From Roseiarcus sp963721905 (GTDB taxonomy: Bacteria; Pseudomonadota; Alphaproteobacteria; Rhizobiales; Beijerinckiaceae): DNA of 64,000 nucleotides. The stretch spans positions 248,001-312,000 of the forward strand of contig CAVRMF010000015.1 in assembly GCA_963721905.1 (NCBI GenBank). Direction: 5' to 3'. Below are positions 45,291-55,382 of the stretch, in pieces. The position numbers and the translations under genes are program-made. Below the pieces are notes generated by a model. The model did not search any database and was not told where the DNA came from. It saw only the letters and a program-made list of their open reading frames with translations. The first letter of the stretch is position 1; each line of letters opens with the position of its first letter.

Positions 45291-47326
45291 TCACGGCTGG
45301 AACCCCAGACATCGCCCCCCGTGTGTGTGTGTTTATTTTCAGTTGGGGAAGACCTGATATTTTATATAGATTACATACAATGTATGTAAAAAGTATCGCT
45401 ATAAGAGACAATAGAGCCAACGGACCCATCCCACTTCCAACACGCACACGCACACCGTGGGGCGATATCTGGGGTTCCAGCCGTGACAACTGTGCCAGCT
45501 GTGTGCCACCGGTTGCCGCTTTTTGTATCAAACCGTTGAGATCGCTAAGTTTCTTGGTGCTGAATCCCGATATTCGTTTGAAGACCGGCTCATCGCCCGC
45601 CCCCGCAAAAGTTCGCGCCGGCATGCGCACAAGTTGTGAAATGGCCAACTCGTGCCGACCACAGCCGGCATGCGCACACGTTGTGAAATGGCTAACTCGT
45701 GCGGACTGCTCGCTAACTTTTAAAACTAAATCTCGTCGTTCATCTCTGCGGCAGCGTTCAAGACCAGCAACGCCCGCGTTCGTCGCGCCCCATGCCCGCT
45801 GATGTATGGCTCCTCCCGAAATCGAAATCGGCGCAGGCCCCTGCTGCATGAGTTCGACGATCGCCGCGTCAAAGGGCTTCTTGTCCAGACGAGCTTTCCG
45901 TTGAACCTCACGACTGCTGACCGGCTTCATGTCTCCGCCAAGAGCTTTCAGCGCCGCCAGGATGGTTTCGCCATCGTCGGCAAGAATCCTGGTCTTCTTC
46001 CGGTCGGCGGCTGTCGCCGCGATGGCGTTGACCGTTCCAGCCGCATATTCGACCCATGCGATCGCGGCTTCGAGCGCCCCTTCCGAGATCTCGTGCTCAC
46101 CGTTCATCACCGCAAGGATAGCCGCGATCTTCCGCAAGTAGACCGGCAGGCGCTCGATCAGTTTGGCGGCGTTCCTCCCTGCCGCCTTGAGGTTGGCGAT
46201 GCGGGGGTATTCCAGTTCGTAGCGCTGGTAAGCTCCGGGCGAGAAGTCGATCGGCGTCGACAGGAACGCTTCGGCGGGTTTCAGGACCTCGTAGACACGG
46301 AAGATGTTGTCGGCGATCGCGTCCATCATCGCGTCGAGCCCCGGCGTCGCCAGCGGACGCGCCTTGAGCTTGTCGCGCTTAACCCAGAGATAGAGGAGCC
46401 GGTTGCCAAGGCCGTTGTCGGCGCTGCTGGCGGCGTCGCGCCTGTCGAACAGCCGCCCCATCAGCTCGCCCGGCGTGATGCTGGCGCTCATCGTCACATA
46501 CGGCTCCTTGCAGCGTGTCGGCGAATTTTTGTTGACCAGCTCCGTCTTGCGGCAATCCCACATCGTCCTCAGGACCGAGCTGAGCGTCGCGCCCGGCCGC
46601 ATGATTACCGCCAGCACGCTTCCAAGCTCGTCCAGATTCAGGAACAGGCATTTGTTGTCGACGCCCGGATCGTGGATCGGGCCGTGCAACCCCTGTTTCC
46701 GCCCGGGATCGCGGATCAGTTCAATCAGGCCCTCGCCGGTGCTGACGCCTGTGGCCGTCACCGGCCCGTCGGCAAGCGAGGCGAACAGGCCGAGCCATGG
46801 CGCTGGCGGCGGCGCTGGCGGCGGCAGCCCGTCGAGCTTCGCCTGCGCCGCGTCGTGAGCCGCCTCAGCCTCAGCCAGCGCCGTCTCCCGGTCCGCCATC
46901 ACCCGCCTGACCTCGGTCAGCTCGGCCTCGTCCTCGGCGATCAGCCTGGCGATGTCAGCGCGCTTCGCTTCAGCCGCCGCGATCAGCTTCTCCTGCTCCC
47001 GCACCGTGCGGTAAGCGCGGGCCTTGGCCTTCAGGCGCGCTTTGCGCTCGGCGATCTCCCGTGCGGCCGCCGCGTGCTCCTGCCGCAGCATGGCGAGCCC
47101 AGCCTCGATTTCACTGTCCTGGAAATCGCGAATGCTCCTTGTCCAGCTCAGCTTCCGCGCGGCTTCCTCGACCGCCGCCTCGGCCTCGTCGCGGGCGCTC
47201 TCAACTTCGTCCGGGAACGCGATGCGGGCCTGGATCTCATGCGCCAGGCGCAAGAGGGCAGGCCCCAGAAAATCGTCGCCGATGGCCGCCGACGTTCCTT
47301 TTCGCCCTTTGCCGGACGGTCCGAGC
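45163..47326 (-). pseudogene. DUF3987 helicase-like replication protein, 3' part
   Basis: This is the C-terminal portion of a primase/helicase-like protein; its 5' part is at 53326-54914. The first residues after the IS21 junction are the P-loop-like GPSGKGRKGTS, characteristic of DUF3987. A long coiled coil (SARDEAEAAVEEAARKLSW to AHDAAQAKLDG) interrupts the ATPase core, which resumes as NKCLFLNLDELGSVLAVIMR and PYVTMSASITPGEL. The last ~40 codons, from VTLQFRGS, belong to the IS1380 remnant, so the native stop has been replaced. It belongs to an integrative element or plasmid replication module. Confidence 0.75.
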
Positions 47327-47424
47327 TGCGGATTCCGACGAAAGCGCCATGTTGTAACGACATGATGCCGCCACCTGTAACGGAATGATGCCGCCATGGT
47401 GGTGCGGGCTCGCTGGCGCTTCGA

Positions 47425-48201
47425 TTATTGGCGCTTGGGCTGTTGTCTGGTCAAGCTTTCATCTGCAATTTTTTCACGACTTGGCCGGATGCGTCGCAAG
47501 CTTTCGCCAGCCAGTTCGATCCGATGGGCGTTGTGAACGAGACGGTCGAGGATCGCATCGGCGTAGGTCGGGTCGTTGACGACTTGATGCCAGCGGTCCA
47601 CGGGGAGTTGGGATGTGACGATGGTCGAGCGGCGGCCGTATCGCTCTTCGAGGATTTCCAGAAGATCATGCCGGGCGCCGGCGTCGAGGGGCTCCAAACC
47701 CCAATCGTCGAGAATGAGAAGGTCGGCGCGGCCGAGCGCACGCAGGAGGCGCGGATGACGGCCATCGCCGCGCGCCAGGGCGAGATCTTCGAAGAGCTTT
47801 GGGATGCGGTGATAGAGCACCGAGCGATTATCGCGGCAGGCCTTGTGGCCAAGCGCTGAAGCGAGCCATGACTTGCCGACGCCGGTCGGGCCAACGAGGG
47901 CCAAGTTTTCGTGGGCCTCGATCCAATGCCCCTCGACGAGCTTTTGGAACAGGGGCCGATCGAGGCCGCGCGGGCTTCGATAATCGACATCTTCGGCGCA
48001 CGCTTGCTGGCGCAATTTGGCGTAGCGCAGTCGCGCCGCGAACCTCTTATCCTGACGCCATGACGCCTCGCGATCGAGCAGAAGCCCGAGCCATTCGCGT
48101 TTGTCGAGATTGTCGGCCTCGGCGCCGATTTCCGTAAAGCCCTTGGCCATGCCCTGGAGGCCGAGGGCGTAAAGTTGATCGAGGGTCGGATGTTTGAGCA
48201 A
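47425..48201 (-). CDS. istB: IS21-family transposition ATPase IstB
   Basis: A 258-residue AAA+ helper. Walker A is ALVGPTGVGKSWLA and Walker B ADLLILDDWGLEPL; the sensor region reads STIVTSQLPVDRWH. It assists IstA in target choice. It follows istA on the minus strand after 11 bp. Confidence 0.95.
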   Translation of the reverse strand: MLKHPTLDQLYALGLQGMAKGFTEIGAEADNLDKREWLGLLLDREASWRQDKRFAARLRYAKLRQQACAEDVDYRSPRGLDRPLFQKLVEGHWIEAHENLALVGPTGVGKSWLASALGHKACRDNRSVLYHRIPKLFEDLALARGDGRHPRLLRALGRADLLILDDWGLEPLDAGARHDLLEILEERYGRRSTIVTSQLPVDRWHQVVNDPTYADAILDRLVHNAHRIELAGESLRRIRPSREKIADESLTRQQPKRQ

Positions 48202-48212
48202 GATCGCTTCTC

Positions 48213-49412
48213 CTAATTGTAATAGCGCGGGCCACGGATATTGGGATGCAGGATCGGCGTTCCGTCCGCGGCGTGCTTTTGCGCGGGGCGCCGATCAAGA
48301 TTGTTGTCGAGGATGGACTTGACGGAGCCATAGGTGCGCGCGCCGATATCAATGGCGCGTTCCGCCGCCGCTTCGACGCGTCCGACGCCATAGGGACCGG
48401 AAAGGCGGACGATCCCCAGACACGCCCGGTAGCCCTGTTCCGGATGCGGTCTATGCTCGAGAATCTGCTCGCAGAGCGCCGCGGTCGCCGGTCCGATCGC
48501 GCGCGCGTCCTGGCGGATGCGGTCGATCGTCCAGCCCGCATAGCGGCGGTGGGAGGACGGCATGTGTTCGGGGATCGTCGTATGTTTGCGATTGCCGCTG
48601 ATGCGCAAATGCGCGGCGATCCGCTCGCCCTTGAGGAATATCTCGACCGTCCTGGCGGTCATCCGGACATCCACCTCGGCGCGGGCGAAGCGATAGGGAA
48701 CGCTGTAATAGTGAGAGCCGGCGTCGACGTGATAATCGATGCCGACCCGACAGACGCGCCATTCGCTGAAGACATAGGGCTCGGCCGGCAGAGACTTGAG
48801 CGCCGGACGGTCGATCTCCCCCAGCAATTGCCGGCGAGTTACGCCGAGCCTCCGGATGGGTCGTTCTTCGTTCAGATGCTTGAGCAACTCGCCGATCGCT
48901 TCGTTGACCTCAGCCAGGCTGATGAAGATGCGGTGACGCAGCCGCCCGAGCAGCCAGCGCTCGACAATCAGCACCGCTTGTTCGACTTTCGCCTTGTCGC
49001 GAGGTTTTCTCGGGCGCGCCGGCAGGATGGCGGTGTCGTAATGGGCCGCCATTTCGGCATAGGTGCGATTGACCTGAGGGTCATAGAAGCAGGCCTTTAT
49101 GACGGCGGTCTTGGTATTGTCCGGCACGAGCAAATGCGGAACGCCGCCGATCGCCGCGAAAGCATGCACGTGGGCGTCGATCCAATCGGGAAGCGTCTGC
49201 GTCCAGCTCGCCCAGGCAAAGGTGAAGCTCGATGCGCCGAGCACCGCGACGAATATCTGCGCCTTGCGAATTTCGCCCGTCAGCCGATCAATCAGGACTG
49301 GAACGCCTTCGCCGGCGTAATCGACAAACAATCGTTCGCCCGCCGCATGCGTCTGGCGCATCGTCGGCGACAATTTTGTCTCGAAGGCTCGGTAAAGTTC
49401 GCAGAACCGCGA
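48213..49412 (-). pseudogene. istA: IstA transposase, 3' part (split by RIT element)
   Basis: From the junction at 49412 the frame reads SRFCELYRAFETKLSPTMRQ and on to the DDE domain: ERLFVDYAGEGVPV (first Asp), VPHLLVPDNTKTAV (second) and DKAKVEQAVLIVERWL (Glu). An internal ATG at 49373 could start a truncated product of 386 residues lacking the N-terminal HTH domain. The missing start is at 52814-53169. Confidence 0.9.
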
Positions 49413-49567
49413 GATATGTGGATCACAACATATTTCGCGTTATGTTGCGGCCCTGCTTATGTGACTTCCAGACGCGCTTCCTGTTGCCAGCTGGAAGATT
49501 GGGACGCGCTTGACGCAACATAAGTCGGGGCTTCGGTTGGTGGACCTCACTCCTTTTGAGGTTCGCC

Positions 49568-50791
49568 ATGGATCATCTATGTTCTTCCGCCAGCGTCGGC
49601 GATTGCCGGTTTCAAGACGCACCATTCGCCGACGAGCGGAACCGCTATCTCAGCCACTGCGCGATACATGGTGCGAGGCTCGCGGCCCTAAAGGTCAAGC
49701 GCAACGAACTCCGATGGATAGCGCGACGTCTCGGCCCAGACGCCAACCGCGGCGTCGGCATGACGGAGTTGATGCCGATTGCGTTGGAGCGGCAGAACCT
49801 TCGCGGGGCGGCAACTGCTGCCCGGCGGGTCATCGATATCGGGCGACCGTGGCTGCGGTTTCTTGGTTGGTGGCGGGAACCCGCCGTCCCGTTTTTGGAC
49901 TGGGGCCAACTCGACCGGTACATCACCTGGATGCGCGACGAGCGCGGCTTCACGCCGTCGACGGTGGAGCAATGGGGCCGTACGACCAGGAGATTCCTGC
50001 GGTGGTGCGCGGAGGCACGCCGCCAACTCGGGGATCTGACGGCGGGCGATATCGATAACTATGTCGCCACTCAGGGAAAGGGCCGCTGGAAGCGCGTCTC
50101 GACAGCCAACATAGTCTCGTCATTGCGAGCGTTCTTGCGTTACGCCGCCAAAGAGGGTTGGTGCTCAAACCGATTGGCAGAGTCGATTTCCCGGCCTCGG
50201 CTCTATCAGCAGGAGTCTTTGCCATATGCCCCGGATTGGTCTGCCGTCCAGCAAATGCTGGCCGACGTCGACACGGACAAGCCACGGGATATCCGCGATC
50301 GCGCCATCCTCCTGCTGCTCGCCCTCTATGGCATGCGGAGCGGTGAAGTTGCTGCTTTGCGGCTCGACCAGATCGATTGGGCGGGGCGAACCCTTAGACT
50401 CGTTCGGCTGAAGCGACGACAACTCCAGATCTATCCTCTGCTGCCCGCCGTCGCCGAGGCTCTGGCCCGTTACATCGACACCGTCCGACCGCCGTCATCC
50501 TGCCGGGAAGTGTTCCTCTGCATGCAGGCGCCTCTTCGGCCTTTGAAGGCGGGCAGCATCTTTGACGTCGCCAATCGGCGATTCGTCTCGCTCGGCATCG
50601 AAGCTGCGCATCGCGGAGGGCATGCGTTGCGTCACGCTTGCGCCGTCCGCTTGCTCGCAGAAGGCCTAACCCTCAAGGAGATCGGCGATCATCTGGGACA
50701 CCGCAGCACGTCGGCAACCAGCACCTACGCGAAGGTGAACATGGCGGCTCTTCGCGAGGTCGGTGCGTTCGACTTGGGGGACGTCCTATGA
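49568..50791 (+). CDS. RIT tyrosine recombinase, first of trio
   Basis: A 407-residue tyrosine recombinase from ATG 49568 with GAGG upstream. N-terminal SAM-like core-binding domain includes YITWMRDERGFTPSTVEQW. Catalytic residues: Arg in LLALYGMRSGEVAALRL, His-x-x-Arg in GGHALRHACAVRLL, and the Tyr in LGHRSTSATSTYAKV. It is the first of three genes overlapping at start/stop codons. Confidence 0.92.
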   Translation: MDHLCSSASVGDCRFQDAPFADERNRYLSHCAIHGARLAALKVKRNELRWIARRLGPDANRGVGMTELMPIALERQNLRGAATAARRVIDIGRPWLRFLGWWREPAVPFLDWGQLDRYITWMRDERGFTPSTVEQWGRTTRRFLRWCAEARRQLGDLTAGDIDNYVATQGKGRWKRVSTANIVSSLRAFLRYAAKEGWCSNRLAESISRPRLYQQESLPYAPDWSAVQQMLADVDTDKPRDIRDRAILLLLALYGMRSGEVAALRLDQIDWAGRTLRLVRLKRRQLQIYPLLPAVAEALARYIDTVRPPSSCREVFLCMQAPLRPLKAGSIFDVANRRFVSLGIEAAHRGGHALRHACAVRLLAEGLTLKEIGDHLGHRSTSATSTYAKVNMAALREVGAFDLGDVL

Positions 50792-51732
50792 TGCTGGCCG
50801 ACGTCATCGATGCCTATCTGACCCGCCAACGGTCGCTGGGCATGCGGTTCGATTCCGCCGGACAGCTGCTCCATCGCTTCGGCCGGGCAATGGGGGATCG
50901 ACCGATCGAGGAGGTGACACCCGGAGCGATCCTCGACTTCCTCAACGGCAATGGGGCGTTGACCGCGACATGGACGCTCAAGCACCGGGTGCTGACCGGT
51001 CTATACCGGTTCGCCGTCAGCCGCGGATACGTCGACAACTCGCCTCTGCCGACAACTCTGCCCAAGCTGCCGCCACAGCAAACGCCTTACATCTATTCGA
51101 CCGACGAACTGCGCCGACTGTTGGAAGCGACCGCGATCCTGCGCAACGGCCACAGTCGTCAAGTGCCTGCGATGTACCGTACGCTGCTGTTGCTGCTGTA
51201 CGGAACCGGCGTGCGTATCGGCGAGGCATTGCGCTTGACCTTGCAGGACGTCGACCTCGCCGAAAGGATCATCACCGTCCGCCGCGCAAAATTCTTCAAG
51301 ACGCGTCTGGTTCCGATCGGACCGAAGCTTGCCGACGAACTGGCCGCGCACCTCGAGCGCCGCGGCTTGCTGCCCATGCCGCTCGGGAAAGCGGCGCCGC
51401 TCTTCGCGTCGCGCGGCATTCGAGGATGGAGCTATCCGCGCGTCATCGTGATGTTCCAGAGCGTGCGACGAGCTGCCGGTATCAATTGTCCCGTCGGCGA
51501 ACCTCGCCCGCCGCGCTTACATGATCTTCGCCACACGGCGGCCGGGCACCGTGTCGTCGCATGGTATCGCACCGGCCAGGACGTCCAGCGATTGCTTCCG
51601 CAGCTCGCTACCTACCTTGGTCACCTCGATATCCGATCGACCCAGCGTTACCTCCGAATGACGCCGGAACTCTTGCAGGCGGCCAGTCAGCGCTTCGCCC
51701 AGTACGCGATGGAGGGCGACCATGAAGGATGA
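50788..51732 (+). CDS. RIT tyrosine recombinase, second of trio
   Basis: A 314-residue recombinase; ATG 50788 overlaps the previous stop (ATGATG). Catalytic Arg in LLLYGTGVRIGEALRL, His-x-x-Arg in LHDLRHTAAGHRV, and Tyr in YLGHLDIRSTQRYLRM are intact. Its end overlaps the third gene by 11 bp. Confidence 0.92.
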   Translation: MMLADVIDAYLTRQRSLGMRFDSAGQLLHRFGRAMGDRPIEEVTPGAILDFLNGNGALTATWTLKHRVLTGLYRFAVSRGYVDNSPLPTTLPKLPPQQTPYIYSTDELRRLLEATAILRNGHSRQVPAMYRTLLLLLYGTGVRIGEALRLTLQDVDLAERIITVRRAKFFKTRLVPIGPKLADELAAHLERRGLLPMPLGKAAPLFASRGIRGWSYPRVIVMFQSVRRAAGINCPVGEPRPPRLHDLRHTAAGHRVVAWYRTGQDVQRLLPQLATYLGHLDIRSTQRYLRMTPELLQAASQRFAQYAMEGDHEG

Positions 51733-52717
51733 GACGCTCCTGGGGCCATGGGTCCGGCGGTTCCTCCTCGAGCATCTGGTGGCAGAACGCAATCTGGCTC
51801 GGAACACCCAGGTCAGCTACCGCGATACCTTGGCGCTCTTGCTGCCGTTTGCCAGCAAGCACGGAGGGCGTGCCATCGATCGCATGACCATCGAGGATCT
51901 GGCGCCGTCCATAGTCCGCAAGTTCCTCGATCACCTGGAACACGATCGCCAATGCAACGGTGTCACCCGCAACCAAAGGCTCGCGACCATACGATCATTG
52001 GCGCGGTTCATCGGCATGCGCTCGCCAGCGCATGTGGCTTGGTGCGCCGAAATACGGGCGACGCCGTTCAAGAAGACTGCCAAGGCCGGGATCGGGTATC
52101 TCGAAAAGGCCGAGATGGACGCCCTCCTGGCCCAACCGGATCGGCGTACGCCTCTCGGAGACCGCAACCATGCTCTGCTCCTGTTCCTGTACAACAGTGG
52201 TGCTCGCGCCGACGAGGCGGCGAGACTGACCATCGACAACCTACAGCTGGGAGCACAATCGTCTGTGCGGCTACACGGCAAGGGAAACAGGTTCCGGACT
52301 TGTCCGTTGTGGCCGGTCACCGCCACGTCGCTTTCGCGGCTGGTAGCCAACCGGGACAAGAGCGATGCGGTCTTCTTGAACCGAAGCAACCGGCCATTGA
52401 CGCGGTTCGGAATCCATCGGCTCGTGACGCAATATGCCGAGCGGGCGAGCAGGACTGTGCCCTCGATGGCGACGAAACGCGTAAGCCCGCACACAATCCG
52501 GCACACGACTGCGGTCCATCTTTTGCGCGCCGGGGTCGACATCAACACGATCCGCGCCTGGCTCGGTCATGTGTCTCTGGATACGACGCATGTCTACGCC
52601 GAGGTCGACATGGAAATGAAGGCGAAGGCGCTGGCCCGGGTCGATATATCCGGCGTGCAAACCAAGCCGTGGCAGCGGCCGCTACCTTCGCTGATGACGT
52701 TCTTGAAAGCCCTATAG
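51722..52717 (+). CDS. RIT tyrosine recombinase, third of trio
   Basis: A 331-residue recombinase. Catalytic motifs are LFLYNSGARADEAARL (Arg), SPHTIRHTTAVHLLRAG (His-x-x-Arg) and WLGHVSLDTTHVYAEV (Tyr). It resembles XerC/D-like phage integrases most closely of the three. It begins 11 bp before the end of the second recombinase gene. Confidence 0.92.
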   Translation: MKDETLLGPWVRRFLLEHLVAERNLARNTQVSYRDTLALLLPFASKHGGRAIDRMTIEDLAPSIVRKFLDHLEHDRQCNGVTRNQRLATIRSLARFIGMRSPAHVAWCAEIRATPFKKTAKAGIGYLEKAEMDALLAQPDRRTPLGDRNHALLLFLYNSGARADEAARLTIDNLQLGAQSSVRLHGKGNRFRTCPLWPVTATSLSRLVANRDKSDAVFLNRSNRPLTRFGIHRLVTQYAERASRTVPSMATKRVSPHTIRHTTAVHLLRAGVDINTIRAWLGHVSLDTTHVYAEVDMEMKAKALARVDISGVQTKPWQRPLPSLMTFLKAL

Positions 52718-52813
52718 TCGGTCGCGCCGCTGCTCGAATTTATGTTGCGGCTCATGCCAGGGCCACCAGCCCTCTCCCTGGGCTTACGCCACATAAGCCG
52801 GGCCGCAACATAA

Positions 52814-53169
52814 CGCGAATAGCTGTAGCCGCCTGGGTTCTGCGCAATATACTCGTCCCAGACGATCAGCAGGGTGACGTGCTTGCGTTTCATCTCCCGA
52901 TGAACCGCCGGCCAGTCCGGTTCGGCATGGCGCCGATGACCCCGTTTGCTGCGCCGGTTGGCGTAAAGCGCAGTTTCCAACCCTTCGTCGCTCAGGCCCT
53001 CGGGTAGCGGCCAGATCAAGTCCGAACTCTCGAAACGGCTCAAGGTCTCCCGCACCGTCGAACGCGCCAACCCAAGACGCCGGGCAATCTCGCTCGTCGT
53101 GAGCGAAGACAAAAATTTAAGGCGAATGATCACGCGTACATCGCGCATGGCGACTCTCTCGGCTGGCAT
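52814..53169 (-). pseudogene. istA: IstA transposase, 5' part
   Basis: From ATG 53169: PAERVAMRDVRVIIRLKFLS, then the HTH SEIARRLGLARSTVRETL and continuing to IVWDEYIAQNPGGYSYS, where the RIT element begins. Joined to the part at 49412 the frame continues as SRFCELYRAFE, giving a normal ~500-residue IstA. Confidence 0.9.
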
Positions 53170-53325
53170 CGGTGCTCCCTTGGTGGCCCAAAGAAGCGAC
53201 CTTAAATCTGGCCAGCGAAGAGACGCCCACCCTGGCGGGATCATCCCGTTGCAGGTGGCGCAATCATCTCGTTATGAGTGGCGACATCATCTCGTTAAAG
53301 GTGGCGGCTTCCGTCGGAATCAGCA

Positions 53326-54914
53326 GGTCCGAGCTGAACGAGATAGACGTTGAACGAGATCTTGCCGTTCCCCAGTGGATTATAGAACGGCCGCAGGGTG
53401 AGGCTGACATGCGCTATGATCTGCGCTGCGACGCCGACCTTGGTCGCCTCCGAGTCCTTGGTTGTCTCCGTCACGATCCTGTCCAGCGGCCCATAGAAGG
53501 CCCGAGGGTCGATCGTGGGCGCTCTTCGCGCCAGCAGAACGTCGTCGTCGTCGTCGTCGTCGTCGTTTTCGTCGTCGTCGTCGTCGTGGTCTGGCGGCGG
53601 GTCCGGGAAAGCCGCGGCGGCCTGCGCCTGGCGGGCGGCGGCCTGCGCCTGGCGGATCGCGAAGATGGCGGCCTCGGCCTCGGGCGTCCCCTGCTTCTCC
53701 AGCAACCGCATCAGGTAGCCGAAGCCTGCCCTCCCCTCCCCGCGGGTGTCCCACACCCGCTCAGCCTCTTCCTCCGGGTCGGTCCCCTCCTCCGGGTCGG
53801 TCTCTCCCTCCACCCATTCAAAGTCGTCCTCTTCCTCCGGGTCGGTTTCCTCCATCCACCGTGCGCTGAACTTAAGGAAGATGTCGCGGCCCGCCGGATC
53901 GCCGTCGAGCGACCCGTCGATTGCATGGGCGAAATGAACCCAGTCGATACGGTCGAGATCGTTGACGATCGCCGCGACGGCCTGGCGTGTGAGCGGGACC
54001 CGAAGCTCGGGCGCTACGTTGAGCCGCCGTTCTTCCCCACCGGCGGGCGGGCGCGGCCCCGGACGCTGTCTCGACGTGAGCGTGACGCCAATCTCGGTTA
54101 GGAGCGCGTCGACATCGACCTGGCGCAGCGCGCCTTTGCACAGCAACACCGGTTTCTCGATCGGGTCGGCCATGCCGGCGGGAAATTCCGGCCGCGTGAT
54201 GAAGTTGAATTGCGGTATGGCGTAGATCGCCACGTCGAGGCATTGCAGGCCCGGCAGCTGCTGGAGCGCCAGCACGATCTGCTTCTGCTCGGCGAAGGTG
54301 AGGGGGCGCTTGAGCCAGAACGCCAGGCGGAACCAGGCGCGCCCGTTGGCCGGCTCGCCCTTCGCGTTGCGCGGCAAGCCGGACGAGCTTGTCGCATAGA
54401 CGATGTGGTCGGCGTCGAACGCCGCCGGGAGCAGCTTGAGGGCCTCTTCCAGCGCAGCTTCGCCGAAATCCTCCGGGCGGTCGATCCGCATTCCCGCCTT
54501 CGTCGCCGTCAGACCATCAAAGTCCAAGAAGAGCACCCAGCACGGGAAGTCGGCGAAATTCTCCGCGGTGCGGCGATGCGCTTTGCGCCGGTCGATGAGC
54601 CTGGGCAGTAGCTTCAGGCGGCCCGCCACCAGTGCGGAACCGCCGTCCTTCATGCGGGCTCTGAGGTCGACGGCGAGGGTTTCGAGATCGGCGCAATGCG
54701 CGCTCTCGAACAAGAAAGCCTGGCGCTTCACCCCTGGCGTGACCGGCCACTTGCCGGTCGCCGCATAGACCTTGCTGAGACGCAACCGTTTGGTCGGGTC
54801 GGCGGAGGTTGAGCCCGAGGTGACCACGATTGACGCTACGTCGGCGTCGCCTTCAACCGGCGGTTCGTCCTGGGGGGTTTCATGGTTCGGGCGATTTGCG
54901 CTATGGTCATCCAT
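53326..54914 (-). pseudogene. Primase-like replication protein, 5' part of DUF3987 gene
   Basis: ATG 54914 starts a 529-codon segment cut at 53326 by IS21; the open frame itself runs to 53295 inside the IS. Residues ~105-290 look like a primase-type domain: FPCWVLFLDFDGLTATKAGM (acidic pair), WFRLAFWLKRPLTF. Two acidic segments follow, with TDPEEE repeats and an Asp tract near residue 465. The segment PFYNPLGNGKISFNVYLVQL leads into the P-loop now at 47317. Together the parts encode about 1240 residues. Confidence 0.75.
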
Positions 54915-55093
54915 GTCAGGTTTTTCTTGAAGAGCGGCTTCCCGTCAGGGACGGCCGCTTTCTTTTTCCTGGCGGGCCAGCCGCCTCTGGGTGAACGGTT
55001 CAGTTCATGCGTTCTGCCGTCAGGAGCGCCTGCCAGACCGGCGTCAGCAGCAGCAGGTTGGCCTCGTAAGGGTCGCAGGACGCCAACCTCAGC

Positions 55094-55318
55094 TCAACGC
55101 TGCGCGGCCGCTTCGACCGTATCGCCGGGATAAATCGCCCGCCGGGGGTTCAGCTTGACGACGATGCTTTCGATTGCGTTCCAGCTCGGCCCGCGCTCGA
55201 TTTTATCCTGCAGCTCCTCAAGCTCTTCGATGTGATGATTGACTTCGAACGGCCCGGCTTCGGCGCGGTAAGTGACAACCGCGATCCAGCGGAAGTGCTT
55301 TAGGTTCTGTTCTGGCAT
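55094..55318 (-). CDS. Small hypothetical protein
   Basis: About 74 residues from ATG 55318 (AGGAG 8 bp upstream; ATG 55324 is an alternative). The sequence, PEQNLKHFRWIAVVTYRAEA then FEVNHHIEELEELQDKIERG, suggests an alpha/beta fold of unknown role. It is part of the minus-strand operon that leads to the replication gene; 179 bp without a gene separate them. Confidence 0.65.
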   Translation of the reverse strand: MPEQNLKHFRWIAVVTYRAEAGPFEVNHHIEELEELQDKIERGPSWNAIESIVVKLNPRRAIYPGDTVEAAAQR

Positions 55319-55382
55319 TGTCATTGCTCCTTGGGCGTCAGTCATTCGAGGTAGCGATCGACGGTGATCCGGTCCCTGCGCG

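Larger units (their letters stand above)
49413..52813. mobile_element. RIT element (three adjacent tyrosine recombinases)
   Basis: A ~3.4-kb insertion in istA. Ends share TTATGTTGCGGCCC and GCTTATGTG (from 49440 at the left; inward from 52813 at the right). Each end also has a second, inverted ATGTTGCG/CGCAACAT copy 60-75 bp inside (49513-49522 left, 52740-52750 right). CGCGA at 49408-49412 and 52814-52818 fits a 5-bp target duplication, with 27 bp of extra sequence before the left repeat. Three overlapping recombinase genes fill it, the definition of RIT elements (recombinase in trio). Confidence 0.85.
47327..53325. mobile_element. IS21-family element, itself interrupted by a RIT element
   Basis: Ends are TGCGGATTCCGACGAAAGC from 47327 and, read inward from 53325, TGCTGATTCCGACGGAAGC. 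GGTCCGAGC occurs at 47318-47326 and 53326-53334 as a target duplication; removing the element joins VQLG to PSGKGRKGTS in frame. Inside each end are two or three copies of a ~25-bp repeat around AACGnnATGATG and GCCGCCACC, as expected for IS21 multiple terminal repeats. It carries istB and a split istA. Confidence 0.88.

Noticed and set aside
45802..47388. 528-residue plus-strand open frame
   Set aside because: Antisense to the DUF3987 coding region; composition typical of a shadow frame.
53172..54101. 309-residue plus-strand frame with a Val tract
   Set aside because: It is antisense to the Asp tract of the replication gene and spans the IS21 boundary.
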